Shown here: positions 52,457-60,333 of the stretch, piece after piece
Position numbering within the stretch: position 1 is the first letter of the stretch
Layout: the number at the start of each line of letters is the position of its first letter
Assembly: GCF_018130785.1 (NCBI RefSeq)
Contig: NZ_JAFCJT010000006.1
Coordinates: forward strand, 243,284 to 307,283
Source of the DNA: Bradyrhizobium liaoningense
Lineage (GTDB): Bacteria; Pseudomonadota; Alphaproteobacteria; Rhizobiales; Xanthobacteraceae
DNA: 64,000 nucleotides
Reading direction: 5' to 3'
Notes under the pieces: model-generated
Told to the model about the DNA's origin: nothing
What the model saw: the letters and a program-made list of their open reading frames with translations, nothing else
The model's database searches: none
Translations under genes and position numbers: made by a program

Positions 52457-52879
52457 CTATTGCCCGCCAGCCGCCTGCAGATAAGCAATCACCTTGGCCG
52501 CGTCCTCGGCGGAGACACCGCCATAGGGCTGCATCTTGTTGCCGGATACGACCTCATCCGGCTTGACCATGAAGCGGGTCAGCTTGTCCTGATCCCAGAC
52601 GAAGCCGGCGTCCTTCATCGACGGAGAGTAGTTGTAGTTAGGCAGCGAACCGGCCTTGCGTCCGACGATCCTGTTGAGATTGGGACCCAGACGATTGTCG
52701 CCGTCCTTCACCGAGTGGCAGGTGCGACAGGAATTGTTGAAGGCCTGTTGAGCCGCCTCGTCGCTCGCCGGCTGCTGGGCGTGCGAGGAGGGCGCAGCAG
52801 CCAGGAGCAGCGTCAATGCTGCGGCACCTGCGATCGAGCGCAGCCATGCACTTGGCGACATTTGCAGGCGTGATCGCAT
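52457..52879 (-). CDS. Periplasmic class I cytochrome c
   Basis: This 140-residue protein has a signal peptide ending SSHAQ, the haem motif CRTCH, the LGPNLNRIVGRKAGSLPNY segment and the sixth ligand Met in GNKMQPYGG. It belongs with small soluble cytochromes of the c550/c2 type that shuttle electrons in the periplasm. ATG 52879 follows CGGAGGCG; ATG 52861 is an alternative. Confidence 0.92.
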   Translation of the reverse strand: MRSRLQMSPSAWLRSIAGAAALTLLLAAAPSSHAQQPASDEAAQQAFNNSCRTCHSVKDGDNRLGPNLNRIVGRKAGSLPNYNYSPSMKDAGFVWDQDKLTRFMVKPDEVVSGNKMQPYGGVSAEDAAKVIAYLQAAGGQ

Positions 52880-52937
52880 CTGCGCCTCCGAAGAGCGCTT
52901 CTCCAAACGGGGCCGCCCGGAGAGCATGATGCCAACG

Positions 52938-52968
52938 AAAACGGCCCCGGTGGGTTCCGGGGCCGTTT
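52938..52968 (-). terminator. Terminator of the second L,D-transpeptidase gene
   Basis: The stem AAACGGCCCCGG / CCGGGGCCGTTT (with a 6-base loop) lies 22 bp after the stop of the gene at 52990. On the minus strand TTTTCG follows. Confidence 0.8.
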
Positions 52969-52989
52969 GCGTCACAATGTCCTGTCGCG

Positions 52990-53697
52990 TTAGCGCGTCG
53001 CGGCGCCGAGGTCCGCGCGGCGTTCCGTCATCGGCAGCACGATCACCTTGGTGCCGACGTTGACGCGGGAGTAGAGGTCGGTGACGTCGTCGTTGGTCAG
53101 GCGGATGCAGCCGGACGAGACGTGCTTGCCGATCGTGTCGGGCGCGTTGGTGCCGTGGATGCGGTAGATGGTGCCGCCGAGATACATGGCGCGCGCGCCG
53201 AGGGGGTTGCCGGGGCCGCCGGCCATGTGGCGCGGCAGATAGGGCTGGCGGGCGATCATTTCCGGCGGCGGGGTCCAATCCGGCCACTCGGCCTTCCTGC
53301 TCACCGACTGGATGCCGGACCAGGTGAAGCCGTCGCGGCCGACGCCGATGCCGTAGCGAACGGCCTGGCCGTTGCCGAGCACGTAATAGAGATAGGTGTT
53401 GGGCGTATCGATGATGATGGTGCCCGGCGCTTCACGCGTCGCGTAGGAGACGGTCTGGCGGCGGAAGCGGGCCGGCATCTCGACCACGTCCTGATCCTCG
53501 GACGGCGCGGCCCGGTAAGGCGTCGCCTGATAGGGCTGGTAAGGCTGCGGCGCGGCCATCGGCGGCAGCGGCTGGAAGAAGGGGAAGAACTGCGCGGGCG
53601 CAGCTTTGGCCGGACCGGAAAATGCGAGTGCGGAAATTGCCACGGCGCTGAGCGCAACGGCGCGTGAATACGTCTTGAACGTGTCCAGATTGATCAT
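52990..53697 (-). CDS. L,D-transpeptidase (YkuD domain), paralogue
   Basis: This 235-residue exported protein has a signal peptide (MINLDTFKTYSRAVALSAVA, cut near AKA), a short Pro-rich linker, then the YkuD domain with TIIIDTPNTYLYYVLGNGQA, the His of YRIHGTNAPDTIG and the Cys of SSGCIRL. Unlike the paralogue at 6542, the Arg after GCI is present. It would form 3-3 cross-links in peptidoglycan. ATG 53697 follows AGGGGCG. Confidence 0.92.
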   Translation of the reverse strand: MINLDTFKTYSRAVALSAVAISALAFSGPAKAAPAQFFPFFQPLPPMAAPQPYQPYQATPYRAAPSEDQDVVEMPARFRRQTVSYATREAPGTIIIDTPNTYLYYVLGNGQAVRYGIGVGRDGFTWSGIQSVSRKAEWPDWTPPPEMIARQPYLPRHMAGGPGNPLGARAMYLGGTIYRIHGTNAPDTIGKHVSSGCIRLTNDDVTDLYSRVNVGTKVIVLPMTERRADLGAATR

Positions 53698-53971
53698 TGA
53701 TCGCCCCTGTTTGATCGGTGTTTCTTGACCACCGCGGCACCGTTTCGGTGCTCCGTTGCCTAAATCACTAACGACGAAACGTTTCGGGAGCTTTGCGCGG
53801 AAAACCGAAAACGGTTTCATGGCGGAAAGGATTGTTTCATGACGGTTTCGTGGCTGCGCGGACCCGTTAACGAACAAAACAGCGGGCCGACACTTCTGTG
53901 ACGTCACACGCCTGAAATATCCGTGGTTGATGGTCCTAAGCCGAGAATCATCAAACTCTCGGGATTTCCCC
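53698..53971. promoter_or_regulatory. Divergent promoter region
   Basis: 274 bp between two divergent genes. The part 53750-53930 is A/T-richer than the rest. A direct repeat GGTTTCATGGCGG / TGTTTCATGACGG with GGTTTCGTGG close by (53811-53853) may be an operator, but this is speculative. Confidence 0.35.
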
Positions 53972-55024
53972 ATGCGGGTATTAATCGCGACTGACGCCTG
54001 GCATCCGCAGGTTAACGGTGTGGTCCGGACGCTGACCTCGCTGGCGAATGCGGCCAAGGCCCTCGATGTCGAGATCGACTTCCTGACGCCGGACGGCTTT
54101 CGGTCCTGGCCGCTGCCGACCTATCCGGGCCTGCGCATCGCGCTGCCGAGCGGTAAGGAGATAGCGCGGCGGATCGAGAAGGCGGCGCCGGAAGCGCTGC
54201 ACATCGCGACCGAGGGGCCGATCGGCTGGGCCGCGCGCGCCTATTGCCGCCGCAACCGCCTCGCCTTCACCACGTCCTACACCACGCGCTTTCCCGAATA
54301 CGTCTCGGTGCGGACCGGCATTCCTGATGCCGTCGGCTACGCCGTGCTGCGCCACTTCCACGACGCCGCCGCCATGACCATGGTGGCGACGCCTTCGCTG
54401 CGGCAGGAGCTCTCCGAGCGCGGCTTCAAGCGGCTCGGCTTCTGGACGCGCGGTGTCAACACCGAGCTGTTCCATCCCGACGCTCCGGCCAAGCTCGATT
54501 TGCCGGGCCCGATCTTCATGACGATGGGCCGCGTGGCAGTCGAAAAGAATCTCGAAGCGTTTCTCTCGCTCGACCTGCCCGGCACCAAGGTCGTCGTCGG
54601 CGACGGTCCGCAGAAGGCGGCGCTCGAAAAGAAATATCCGGACGCCGTCTTCCTCGGCGAGAAGAAGGGCGCGGATCTCACCGCGCATCTTGCGGCGGCG
54701 GATGTCTTCGTATTCCCCAGCCTGACCGACACATTCGGTGTGGTGCAGCTCGAGGCGCTCGCCTGCGGCACGCCGGTTGCGGCATTTCCGGTCACGGGTC
54801 CCAAGGACGTCATCGCCGATCATCCGATCGGCGCGATCGACCATGATCTGCGTACCGCGTGCCTGCGCGCGCTCACCATGTCGCGCGAGACCTGCCGCAA
54901 CTTCGCGCTGGAGCGCTCCTGGGAAAACAGTGCGCGCCAATTCGTCGGAAACCTCACCTCACTTCAGCCCAGCCGCATCCTGCGCGCCTCGCCGGTCATG
55001 GCGCGGCGGCCGGTGCGCGGCTGA
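53972..55024 (+). CDS. GT4-family glycosyltransferase
   Basis: This 350-residue GT-B enzyme has an N-terminal part with MRVLIATDAWHPQVNGVVRT, ALHIATEGPIGWAAR and TTSYTTRFPEYVS, and a C-terminal nucleotide-sugar domain with TMGRVAVEKNLEAFL, VVVGDGPQKAAL and the E-rich FPSLTDTFGVVQLEAL. The first block is typical of GT4 mannosyl- or glucosyl-transferases acting on lipid carriers. Context (methyltransferase and decarboxylase of lipid type downstream) suggests a membrane glycolipid product. ATG 53972 starts the domain. Confidence 0.88.
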   Translation: MRVLIATDAWHPQVNGVVRTLTSLANAAKALDVEIDFLTPDGFRSWPLPTYPGLRIALPSGKEIARRIEKAAPEALHIATEGPIGWAARAYCRRNRLAFTTSYTTRFPEYVSVRTGIPDAVGYAVLRHFHDAAAMTMVATPSLRQELSERGFKRLGFWTRGVNTELFHPDAPAKLDLPGPIFMTMGRVAVEKNLEAFLSLDLPGTKVVVGDGPQKAALEKKYPDAVFLGEKKGADLTAHLAAADVFVFPSLTDTFGVVQLEALACGTPVAAFPVTGPKDVIADHPIGAIDHDLRTACLRALTMSRETCRNFALERSWENSARQFVGNLTSLQPSRILRASPVMARRPVRG

Positions 55025-55059
55025 TCTGCAACGTTTGACCCACAGCGAGAACCTCATCG

Positions 55060-55749
55060 ATGGCTAAGATCATGAACCTTGACGGCACCCAGCAGCTTGA
55101 CCTCACGCGTGGCACGGTCGAGCAGGCCTATGACCGCTGGGCGCCCGTCTACGATCTCGTGTTCGGCGGCGTGTTCGCCAAGGGCCGGCAGGCCGCGATT
55201 TCGGCCACCAACAAGATCGGGGGCCGCGTGCTCGAGGTCGGCGTCGGCACCGGCATCTCGCTGCCGCTCTACGCGCCGCATCTGCGCATCTTCGGCACCG
55301 ACATTTCGGAAGCGATGCTCGACAAGGCGCGCCAGCGGGTCACCGAAGGCAAGCTGAAGAACGTCGAGGGCCTCGCGGTGATGGACGCCGAGAAGCTCGA
55401 ATTCCCCGACAATTCCTTCGACGTCGTGATGGCGCAATATGTCGTCACCGCCGTGCCGAACCCGGAGAAGGCGCTCGACGAATTCGCCCGCGTGCTGCGT
55501 CCGGGCGGCGAACTGATCATCCTGACCCGCGTCAGCGCCGACACCGGCATGCGCCGCTTCATCGAGCAGAGGCTCCAGCCGGTGGTGCGCCCGCTCGGCT
55601 TCCGTACCGCCGAGTTCGCCTGGTCGCGTTATACGAAGTGGCTGGCTGGCGCACATGGCATCGAGCTCGCCGAACGCCGCCTGATTCCGCCGCTCGGCCA
55701 TTTCTCGCTGGTGCGCTTCCGCAAGGTCGACGTCGCCAAGGCGGCGTGA
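55060..55749 (+). CDS. SAM-dependent methyltransferase, phosphatidylethanolamine N-methyltransferase-like
   Basis: This 229-residue protein has the class I SAM fold: VYDLVFGGVFAKGRQAAI at the N-terminus, GGRVLEVGVGTGISLPLYAP (motif I), FGTDISEAMLDKAR, DVVMAQYVVTAVPNPEKA and LRPGGELIILTR. The fold and the VYDLVFG start match Rhodobacter-type PmtA, which makes phosphatidylcholine from PE by three methylations. Substrate choice is not proven. It lies 35 bp after the glycosyltransferase gene, likely one operon. Confidence 0.85.
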   Translation: MAKIMNLDGTQQLDLTRGTVEQAYDRWAPVYDLVFGGVFAKGRQAAISATNKIGGRVLEVGVGTGISLPLYAPHLRIFGTDISEAMLDKARQRVTEGKLKNVEGLAVMDAEKLEFPDNSFDVVMAQYVVTAVPNPEKALDEFARVLRPGGELIILTRVSADTGMRRFIEQRLQPVVRPLGFRTAEFAWSRYTKWLAGAHGIELAERRLIPPLGHFSLVRFRKVDVAKAA

Positions 55750-55875
55750 ACTGCGACTTCGCGTTCGCGTGCGTCATCGCGCCGCTGCACATCGTCACAT
55801 GACAAAATGATGATGTCACATGGCGTACATCGAATCCCTGTAAATCCTGAACCCGAAAGCATTTTGGGGGAGAGC

Positions 55876-56535
55876 ATGATCAAGAATTATCTCGAGCAGC
55901 TGCGGATCCAGCGCTGGGACGACCATCGCTACTATCACCACAGCCGCATCAATCAGAGCCTGCACTTCGTCAGCGCGCTGAGCTTTCTCTTCGCCTATGT
56001 CTGGCTGTTCGTCGATCCCATGATCTCCGCACTGGTCGGCTGGCTGGTCTCGATGACCTCGCGCCAGGCCGGTCACTTCTTCTTCGAGCCGCACGATTAC
56101 GACCACATCAACCAGGCGACCCACGAGTACAAGGAAGACATCAAGGTCGGTTACAACCTTCAGCGCAAAGTGGTGCTGATGGCGATCTGGGCGCTGTCGC
56201 CGCTGGTGCTGGTTGTCGATCCGACGCTGTTCGGCCTGTTTACGCCCTGGGCGAGCGCGACCGATTTCATGCGGCAGGTCGCCAAGATCTGGCTGGTGAT
56301 CGGCGGCGGCGGTCTGTTGTTCCGTACCGTGCACCTGTTCTTCATCCGCGACGTCGAGACCGGCCTGGTCTGGATGACCAAGATCCTGACCGATCCCTTC
56401 CACGACCTGATGCTCTATCGCAGCGCGCCGCTCGCCCTGATGCGCGGCGAGCTGATGGACCCCGGCCTGCACCTCAACCCCGAACACACGCTGGGCCTCA
56501 TCTCCGAGCCCACGCTCGAAGAGCAGCACGCCTGA
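55876..56535 (+). CDS. Conserved-looking membrane protein (219 aa)
   Basis: This protein has three to four hydrophobic segments (FVSALSFLFAYVWLFVD, MAIWALSPLVLVVD, WLVIGGGGLLFRTVHLFFI). A His-rich region (HHSRINQSLHFVS, HFFFEPHDYDHINQ and HEYKE) between the segments resembles metal-binding membrane enzymes such as fatty acid hydroxylases, but the classic three His boxes are not clear. ATG 55876 follows GGGGGAGAG. It may act on lipids with its neighbours (inference). Confidence 0.7.
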   Translation: MIKNYLEQLRIQRWDDHRYYHHSRINQSLHFVSALSFLFAYVWLFVDPMISALVGWLVSMTSRQAGHFFFEPHDYDHINQATHEYKEDIKVGYNLQRKVVLMAIWALSPLVLVVDPTLFGLFTPWASATDFMRQVAKIWLVIGGGGLLFRTVHLFFIRDVETGLVWMTKILTDPFHDLMLYRSAPLALMRGELMDPGLHLNPEHTLGLISEPTLEEQHA

Positions 56536-56577
56536 GCGCGCCGCGCAGATCCAACACTCCGATGTCTGATGGTTACG

Positions 56578-56815
56578 TCATGCCCGGCCTCGTGCCGGGC
56601 ATCCACGTCTTGGGGGCTTCTTCTTCGCCTCTCCCCGCGTGCGGGGAGAGGCCGACGCGCGTAGCGCGGCGGGTGAGGGGGAGTCTCCGCGGGGGCGTTG
56701 CTCGCGAGGTGTCCGCCAACTCTCACCGCGCCCGTGGAGAGGCCCCCTCACCCCAACCCTCTCCCCGCAGGCGGGGAGAGGGGGAGGAGAGACCTCGCCC
56801 CGGAATGACGGAGGT
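56578..56815. repeat. Composite mosaic repeat between genes
   Basis: The 299-bp gap between 56536 and 56834 is filled by three nested elements: CATGCCCGGC...GTGCCGGGCATCC at 56579-56612, CTCTCCCCGCGTGCGGGGAG with CTCTCCCCGCAGGCGGGGAG at 56630-56785, and CCCCGGAATGACGG near 56800. Each matches other repeat families in this window. No gene is present. Confidence 0.7.
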
Positions 56816-56834
56816 TATGTGGGTAGAGCCAGCC

Positions 56835-58499
56835 TCAGCGCCCGAAGCGCTTGGCCAGCATCTCTTTCAGGATTTGCCGCTTGATATTCTTGTTGGTGAG
56901 CACGCCGTCGTGCCACCAGAAGCCGTCGGCTTTCATCTTCTCGGCCGCGCGGACGAAGCGGTCGGCGACCTCGGTGAAGTCGGCGTCGGTGTAGTTCAGG
57001 CTGAAGATCAGCCGTCCGGTGCCGACCCAGCTCAGCGACAGGCCTTCGGCGCGCAGATAGTATTGCAGCATCCAGTTGTAGCGCGATGGCGTGGTGTATT
57101 TCACCGTCCAGATCGACGAGAAGTTCGCAAACCGCACCGGCAGGTCGGCGTCGGTCATCATCCGGTTGAGCTTTTCCGCGCGGCCGTTCCAGGTCGTGTC
57201 CAGCCCGTCATAGATGGCACGGAAGTTTGGACTGGCGAGGCGGCTCAAGAACTCGTCCATCGCCGTCATGACGTAGGGATGCGAGTTGAAGGTGCCGCGG
57301 GCGAAGCAGATATCGGCGGGGCGATCGTCGCGGAAGCGGCGCATCAGTTCGCGTTTGCCGCAGACGACGCCGACCGGCAGGCCACCGGCAAGGCTCTTGC
57401 CGTAGGTCACCATGTCGGCCTTGACGCCGAAGTACTCCTGGGCGCCGCCGGCGGCGAGACGGAAGCCGACGAAGACCTCGTCGAAGATCAGCGCGATGCC
57501 GCGCTCGGTGCAGACTTCGCGCAGCTTCTTGAGCCACTCGGTATACGCCGCGCGGTCAAAGTTGCCGCCGCGGGAGGAATCGACCAGCGAGGAATCGCCG
57601 GGCGCGTTGCCGTTCGGATGCAGGCCCTGCAACGGATTGACCAGCACGCAGGCGATGTCCTTGCGCGTGCGCAGCACATGCAGCGTCTTCTCGGACATCT
57701 CGGCGAGGGTGTAGGTCTCGTGCGCGGCGATCGGGTTGCCGACGCCGGGCTGCACGTCGCCCCACCAGCCGTGATAGGCGCCGGCGAAGCGGACGAGATG
57801 CGTGCGCTGGGTGTGGTAGCGCGCCAGCCGCACCGCCTGCATGACGGCCTCGGTGCCGGACATGTGGAAGGAGACCTCGTCAAGGCCCGAGATCTGGCAG
57901 AGCCGCTGCACGTTCTCGAGGATGACGGGATGGTAGGGGCCGAGCACCGGCCCAAGCGCGTGCGCCCGCTTCTCGGAGCCCTCGATGCACTCCTTATAGA
58001 AGTCGTTGCCGAAGATGTTGACGCCGTAGGAGCCCGTGAGGTCGTAGGAGGTGTTGCCGTCGACATCCGTGACGGTGACGCCGCTCGAGGACTCCATGAA
58101 GGTCGAGGTGCCCAGATGCTCGCGGACGAGGCGCGAGAACTGGAACGGCACGCGGTAGGTCTCGGTGAAGTGCAGGTCGGAGATCGTCTCCGCCGCTTCC
58201 TTCGTCATCGCCCGGCCCTTGGGGTAGCGATCGGCGTAGATTCGCGCGAGGCGGAAGAAGGCGTCCTTGCGCTGCATCACCACATTGGCCGGTGCGCCGT
58301 CGCAGCCGAAGTACTTGTCGCCTTCGAACTCGTAGAACGGGAGCAGCTTGGCCACCCGCCGAGACATCTTGGAGTGCCCGGCAAGCGACCGGTGTTTGGC
58401 GCGGGACAGCTCAATCCGCGCTTTGATCTTCGGGAAGGCGGCGGCAGCGGACGCTGCGGCGGCCACGGAAAATGAGAGAATCGGGAGTGTCGTTTCCAT
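56835..58499 (-). CDS. Membrane-anchored class III aminotransferase-like PLP enzyme
   Basis: This 554-residue protein has an N-terminal hydrophobic segment (LPILSFSVAAAASAAAAF), an extra region of about 110 residues, and then a class III aminotransferase fold with SGTEAVMQAVRLARYHT, FAGAYHGWWGD, LIFDEVFVGFR and PLP Lys in VTYGKSLAGGLPVG. The core resembles glutamate-1-semialdehyde aminomutase but is longer at the N-terminus. It is divergent from the decarboxylase gene with a 35-bp gap. A role in making or modifying an aminolipid headgroup is a context-based guess. Confidence 0.8.
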   Translation of the reverse strand: METTLPILSFSVAAAASAAAAFPKIKARIELSRAKHRSLAGHSKMSRRVAKLLPFYEFEGDKYFGCDGAPANVVMQRKDAFFRLARIYADRYPKGRAMTKEAAETISDLHFTETYRVPFQFSRLVREHLGTSTFMESSSGVTVTDVDGNTSYDLTGSYGVNIFGNDFYKECIEGSEKRAHALGPVLGPYHPVILENVQRLCQISGLDEVSFHMSGTEAVMQAVRLARYHTQRTHLVRFAGAYHGWWGDVQPGVGNPIAAHETYTLAEMSEKTLHVLRTRKDIACVLVNPLQGLHPNGNAPGDSSLVDSSRGGNFDRAAYTEWLKKLREVCTERGIALIFDEVFVGFRLAAGGAQEYFGVKADMVTYGKSLAGGLPVGVVCGKRELMRRFRDDRPADICFARGTFNSHPYVMTAMDEFLSRLASPNFRAIYDGLDTTWNGRAEKLNRMMTDADLPVRFANFSSIWTVKYTTPSRYNWMLQYYLRAEGLSLSWVGTGRLIFSLNYTDADFTEVADRFVRAAEKMKADGFWWHDGVLTNKNIKRQILKEMLAKRFGR

Positions 58500-58534
58500 G
58501 ACAACAAGCGCTAATACTGTGAGCTGACAGATTC

Positions 58535-59398
58535 ATGACAGTCAAAGCCCTCATCGCCTCTTTCACCCAGCAGGAAGACCTCAACTTCCTGTTGACCAAT
58601 CGCATCCCCCGCGCGGCGCTGACCCGCTTCATGGGCTGGTTCTCCAAGATCGAGAACCCGTTCGTGCGAGATGTCTCGATCGCGCTGTGGAAGTTGTTCT
58701 CCGACCTCGATCTGTCGGAGGCGCGCAAGACCCACTTCAAGAGCCTGCACGACTGCTTCACCCGGGAGCTCAAGCCCGGCCTGCGCCCGTTTGATCCCGA
58801 CCCTTCCATCGTCGCGAGCCCCTCCGACGGCATCGTCGGCGCTCACGGCCGGATCGCGGACACCGAGCTGTTCCAGGTCAAGGGCGCGCCCTATTCGCTG
58901 CTCGACCTGCTCGGCGATTCCGCGCTGGTCGATCAGCACCGCAACGGCTCCTTCGTCACGCTGCGGCTGACCTCGAGCATGTACCACCGCTTCCATGCGC
59001 CCTTTGACGCGCATATCGAGCGCGTCACGCTGATCCATGGCGACGTCTGGAACGTCAACCCGATCGCGCTGAAGCGGGTCGAGCGCCTGTTCTGCAAGAA
59101 CGAGCGCGCGGTGATCCGCACGCATCTCAGCTCAGGCGAAGCCGTAACGCTCGTGCCAGTTGCGGCCATTCTGGTCGCAAGCATCCGTCTGCACTTCCTC
59201 GACATGGTGCTGAACGCGCAGACACGCGGCCCGGTCAATTTCCCCTGCGACGTCAACGTGACCAAGGGCGAGGAGCTCGGCTGGTTCGAGCACGGCTCAA
59301 CCATCATCATCCTTGCGCCCGGCGATTTCACCTTCTGCGACGGCATCCGCGAGGGCACCCGTATTCGCGCAGGTCAAGCGCTGTTGAAGCGAAACTAG
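58535..59398 (+). CDS. psd: Phosphatidylserine decarboxylase family enzyme (large type)
   Basis: This 287-residue protein shows the PSD pattern: Asp in ASPSDGIVGAHG (about residue 98), MYHRFHAPFDAHI, and WFEHGSTIIIL near 254, where the Ser becomes the pyruvoyl group after self-cleavage. E. coli has LGST; here it is HGST. Length and layout fit the large Psd type, unlike the short rhizobial psd gene that normally precedes pssA. It would make PE from PS, or decarboxylate a related serine lipid. Sits head-to-head with the aminotransferase gene. Confidence 0.87.
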   Translation: MTVKALIASFTQQEDLNFLLTNRIPRAALTRFMGWFSKIENPFVRDVSIALWKLFSDLDLSEARKTHFKSLHDCFTRELKPGLRPFDPDPSIVASPSDGIVGAHGRIADTELFQVKGAPYSLLDLLGDSALVDQHRNGSFVTLRLTSSMYHRFHAPFDAHIERVTLIHGDVWNVNPIALKRVERLFCKNERAVIRTHLSSGEAVTLVPVAAILVASIRLHFLDMVLNAQTRGPVNFPCDVNVTKGEELGWFEHGSTIIILAPGDFTFCDGIREGTRIRAGQALLKRN

Positions 59399-59466
59399 CC
59401 TTCAATCCGCCGTCCCCATCGCCTATATCGTCCGCGGGGACGATTGGATCGACACGGAATTTTGTG

Positions 59467-60030
59467 ATGGCGCGGGCGCCGGTGATGGCGGCGGGTGGTA
59501 TTGTGCTGCGGCGTGGCGCGCCGCCGCTGGTTGCGGTCGTGCGCCAGCGCAAGCGCAACGAATGGGTTTTGCCCAAGGGCAAGCTCGACGACGGCGAGAC
59601 GCCGAAGGAAGCGGCGCACCGCGAGGTGCTGGAGGAGACCGGTCACAATGTGGCCATCCACGAATTCCTCGGCACGCTCGTCTACCAGTCGGGCGGGCGC
59701 TCCAAGGTCGTGCATTTCTGGCGCATGGAGGCCGAGGGCGGTCCCGTTCGCAAGCTGATGAACGACATCAAGGCGGTCGACTGGCTGACGCTGGATGACG
59801 CGCTCGCGCGCCTGTCGCGCGAATATGAACGCGCGTTTCTGCTGCAGGTCGGTCCGATGGCGCTTGCCGCCGCCGGGTTCGCCTCTTCGCCGGCGCCCGA
59901 GCTGGTGCCGGCGACTGACAACATCGATACAGCCTTGCAGACGCTGACGCCCGCCGAAGTCGCCTCAGTCGACGAGCTGCGTCATGGGCTCCTGCAGAAG
60001 GTGAAGGCCTGGCTGCGCGGCGAAGCGTGA
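59467..60030 (+). CDS. NUDIX hydrolase
   Basis: This 187-residue protein has a complete Nudix box, GKLDDGETPKEAAHREVLEE followed by TG. It starts APVMAAGGIVLRRGAPPLVAV and continues KRNEWVLPKG. The pattern fits the diadenosine-polyphosphate or 8-oxo-dGTP-type pyrophosphatases. C-terminal part is Ala/Leu-rich and of unknown role. ATG 59467 or the preceding GTG 59464 starts it. Cytosolic. Confidence 0.9.
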   Translation: MARAPVMAAGGIVLRRGAPPLVAVVRQRKRNEWVLPKGKLDDGETPKEAAHREVLEETGHNVAIHEFLGTLVYQSGGRSKVVHFWRMEAEGGPVRKLMNDIKAVDWLTLDDALARLSREYERAFLLQVGPMALAAAGFASSPAPELVPATDNIDTALQTLTPAEVASVDELRHGLLQKVKAWLRGEA

Positions 60031-60112
60031 GTTGTCTTCACGCTGCTCTGCTCGCGAATTTGGAAACATCCGCGAGCTAGCAAGTTTGTGGGAGCCTTAG
60101 TTCCCTCCAAGT

Positions 60113-60192
60113 CGTCATTGCGAGCGCAGCGAAGCAATCCAGAGTCTCTCCGCGGAAAGACTCTGGATTGCTTCGCTTCGCTCGCAATGACG
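60113..60192. repeat. Palindromic repeat (CGTCATTGCGAGC family), copy 3
   Basis: It starts CGTCATTGCGAGCGCAGCG, has AAGCAATCCAGAG and CTCTGGATTGCTT, and ends CGCTCGCAATGACG. Third copy of the family at 25734 and 40943. Confidence 0.92.
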
Positions 60193-60221
60193 GAGGAGAG
60201 GGCCGCGCACTCGACGTCGAC

Positions 60222-60325
60222 CCTCATGGTGAGGAGCGCGCATCGCGCGCGTCTCGAACCATGCGGCCCGACGGTGGACACGCCCTTCGAAACGCTTGCT
60301 TCGCAAGCTCCTCAGGGTGAGGGGA
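60222..60325. repeat. Palindromic repeat (CTCATGGTGAGG family)
   Basis: It starts CCCTCATGGTGAGGAGCGCG and ends AGCTCCTCAGGGTGAGGGG. The inner CGCGCATCGCGCGCGTCTCG can form a hairpin. A related element sits in the thi operon at 33059-33165. Confidence 0.75.
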
Positions 60326-60333
60326 GGCACCGT

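Noticed and set aside
56562..58475. Plus-strand open frame of 637 codons opposite the aminotransferase gene
   Set aside because: It begins in the repeat block and runs antisense to the PLP enzyme. No known motifs.
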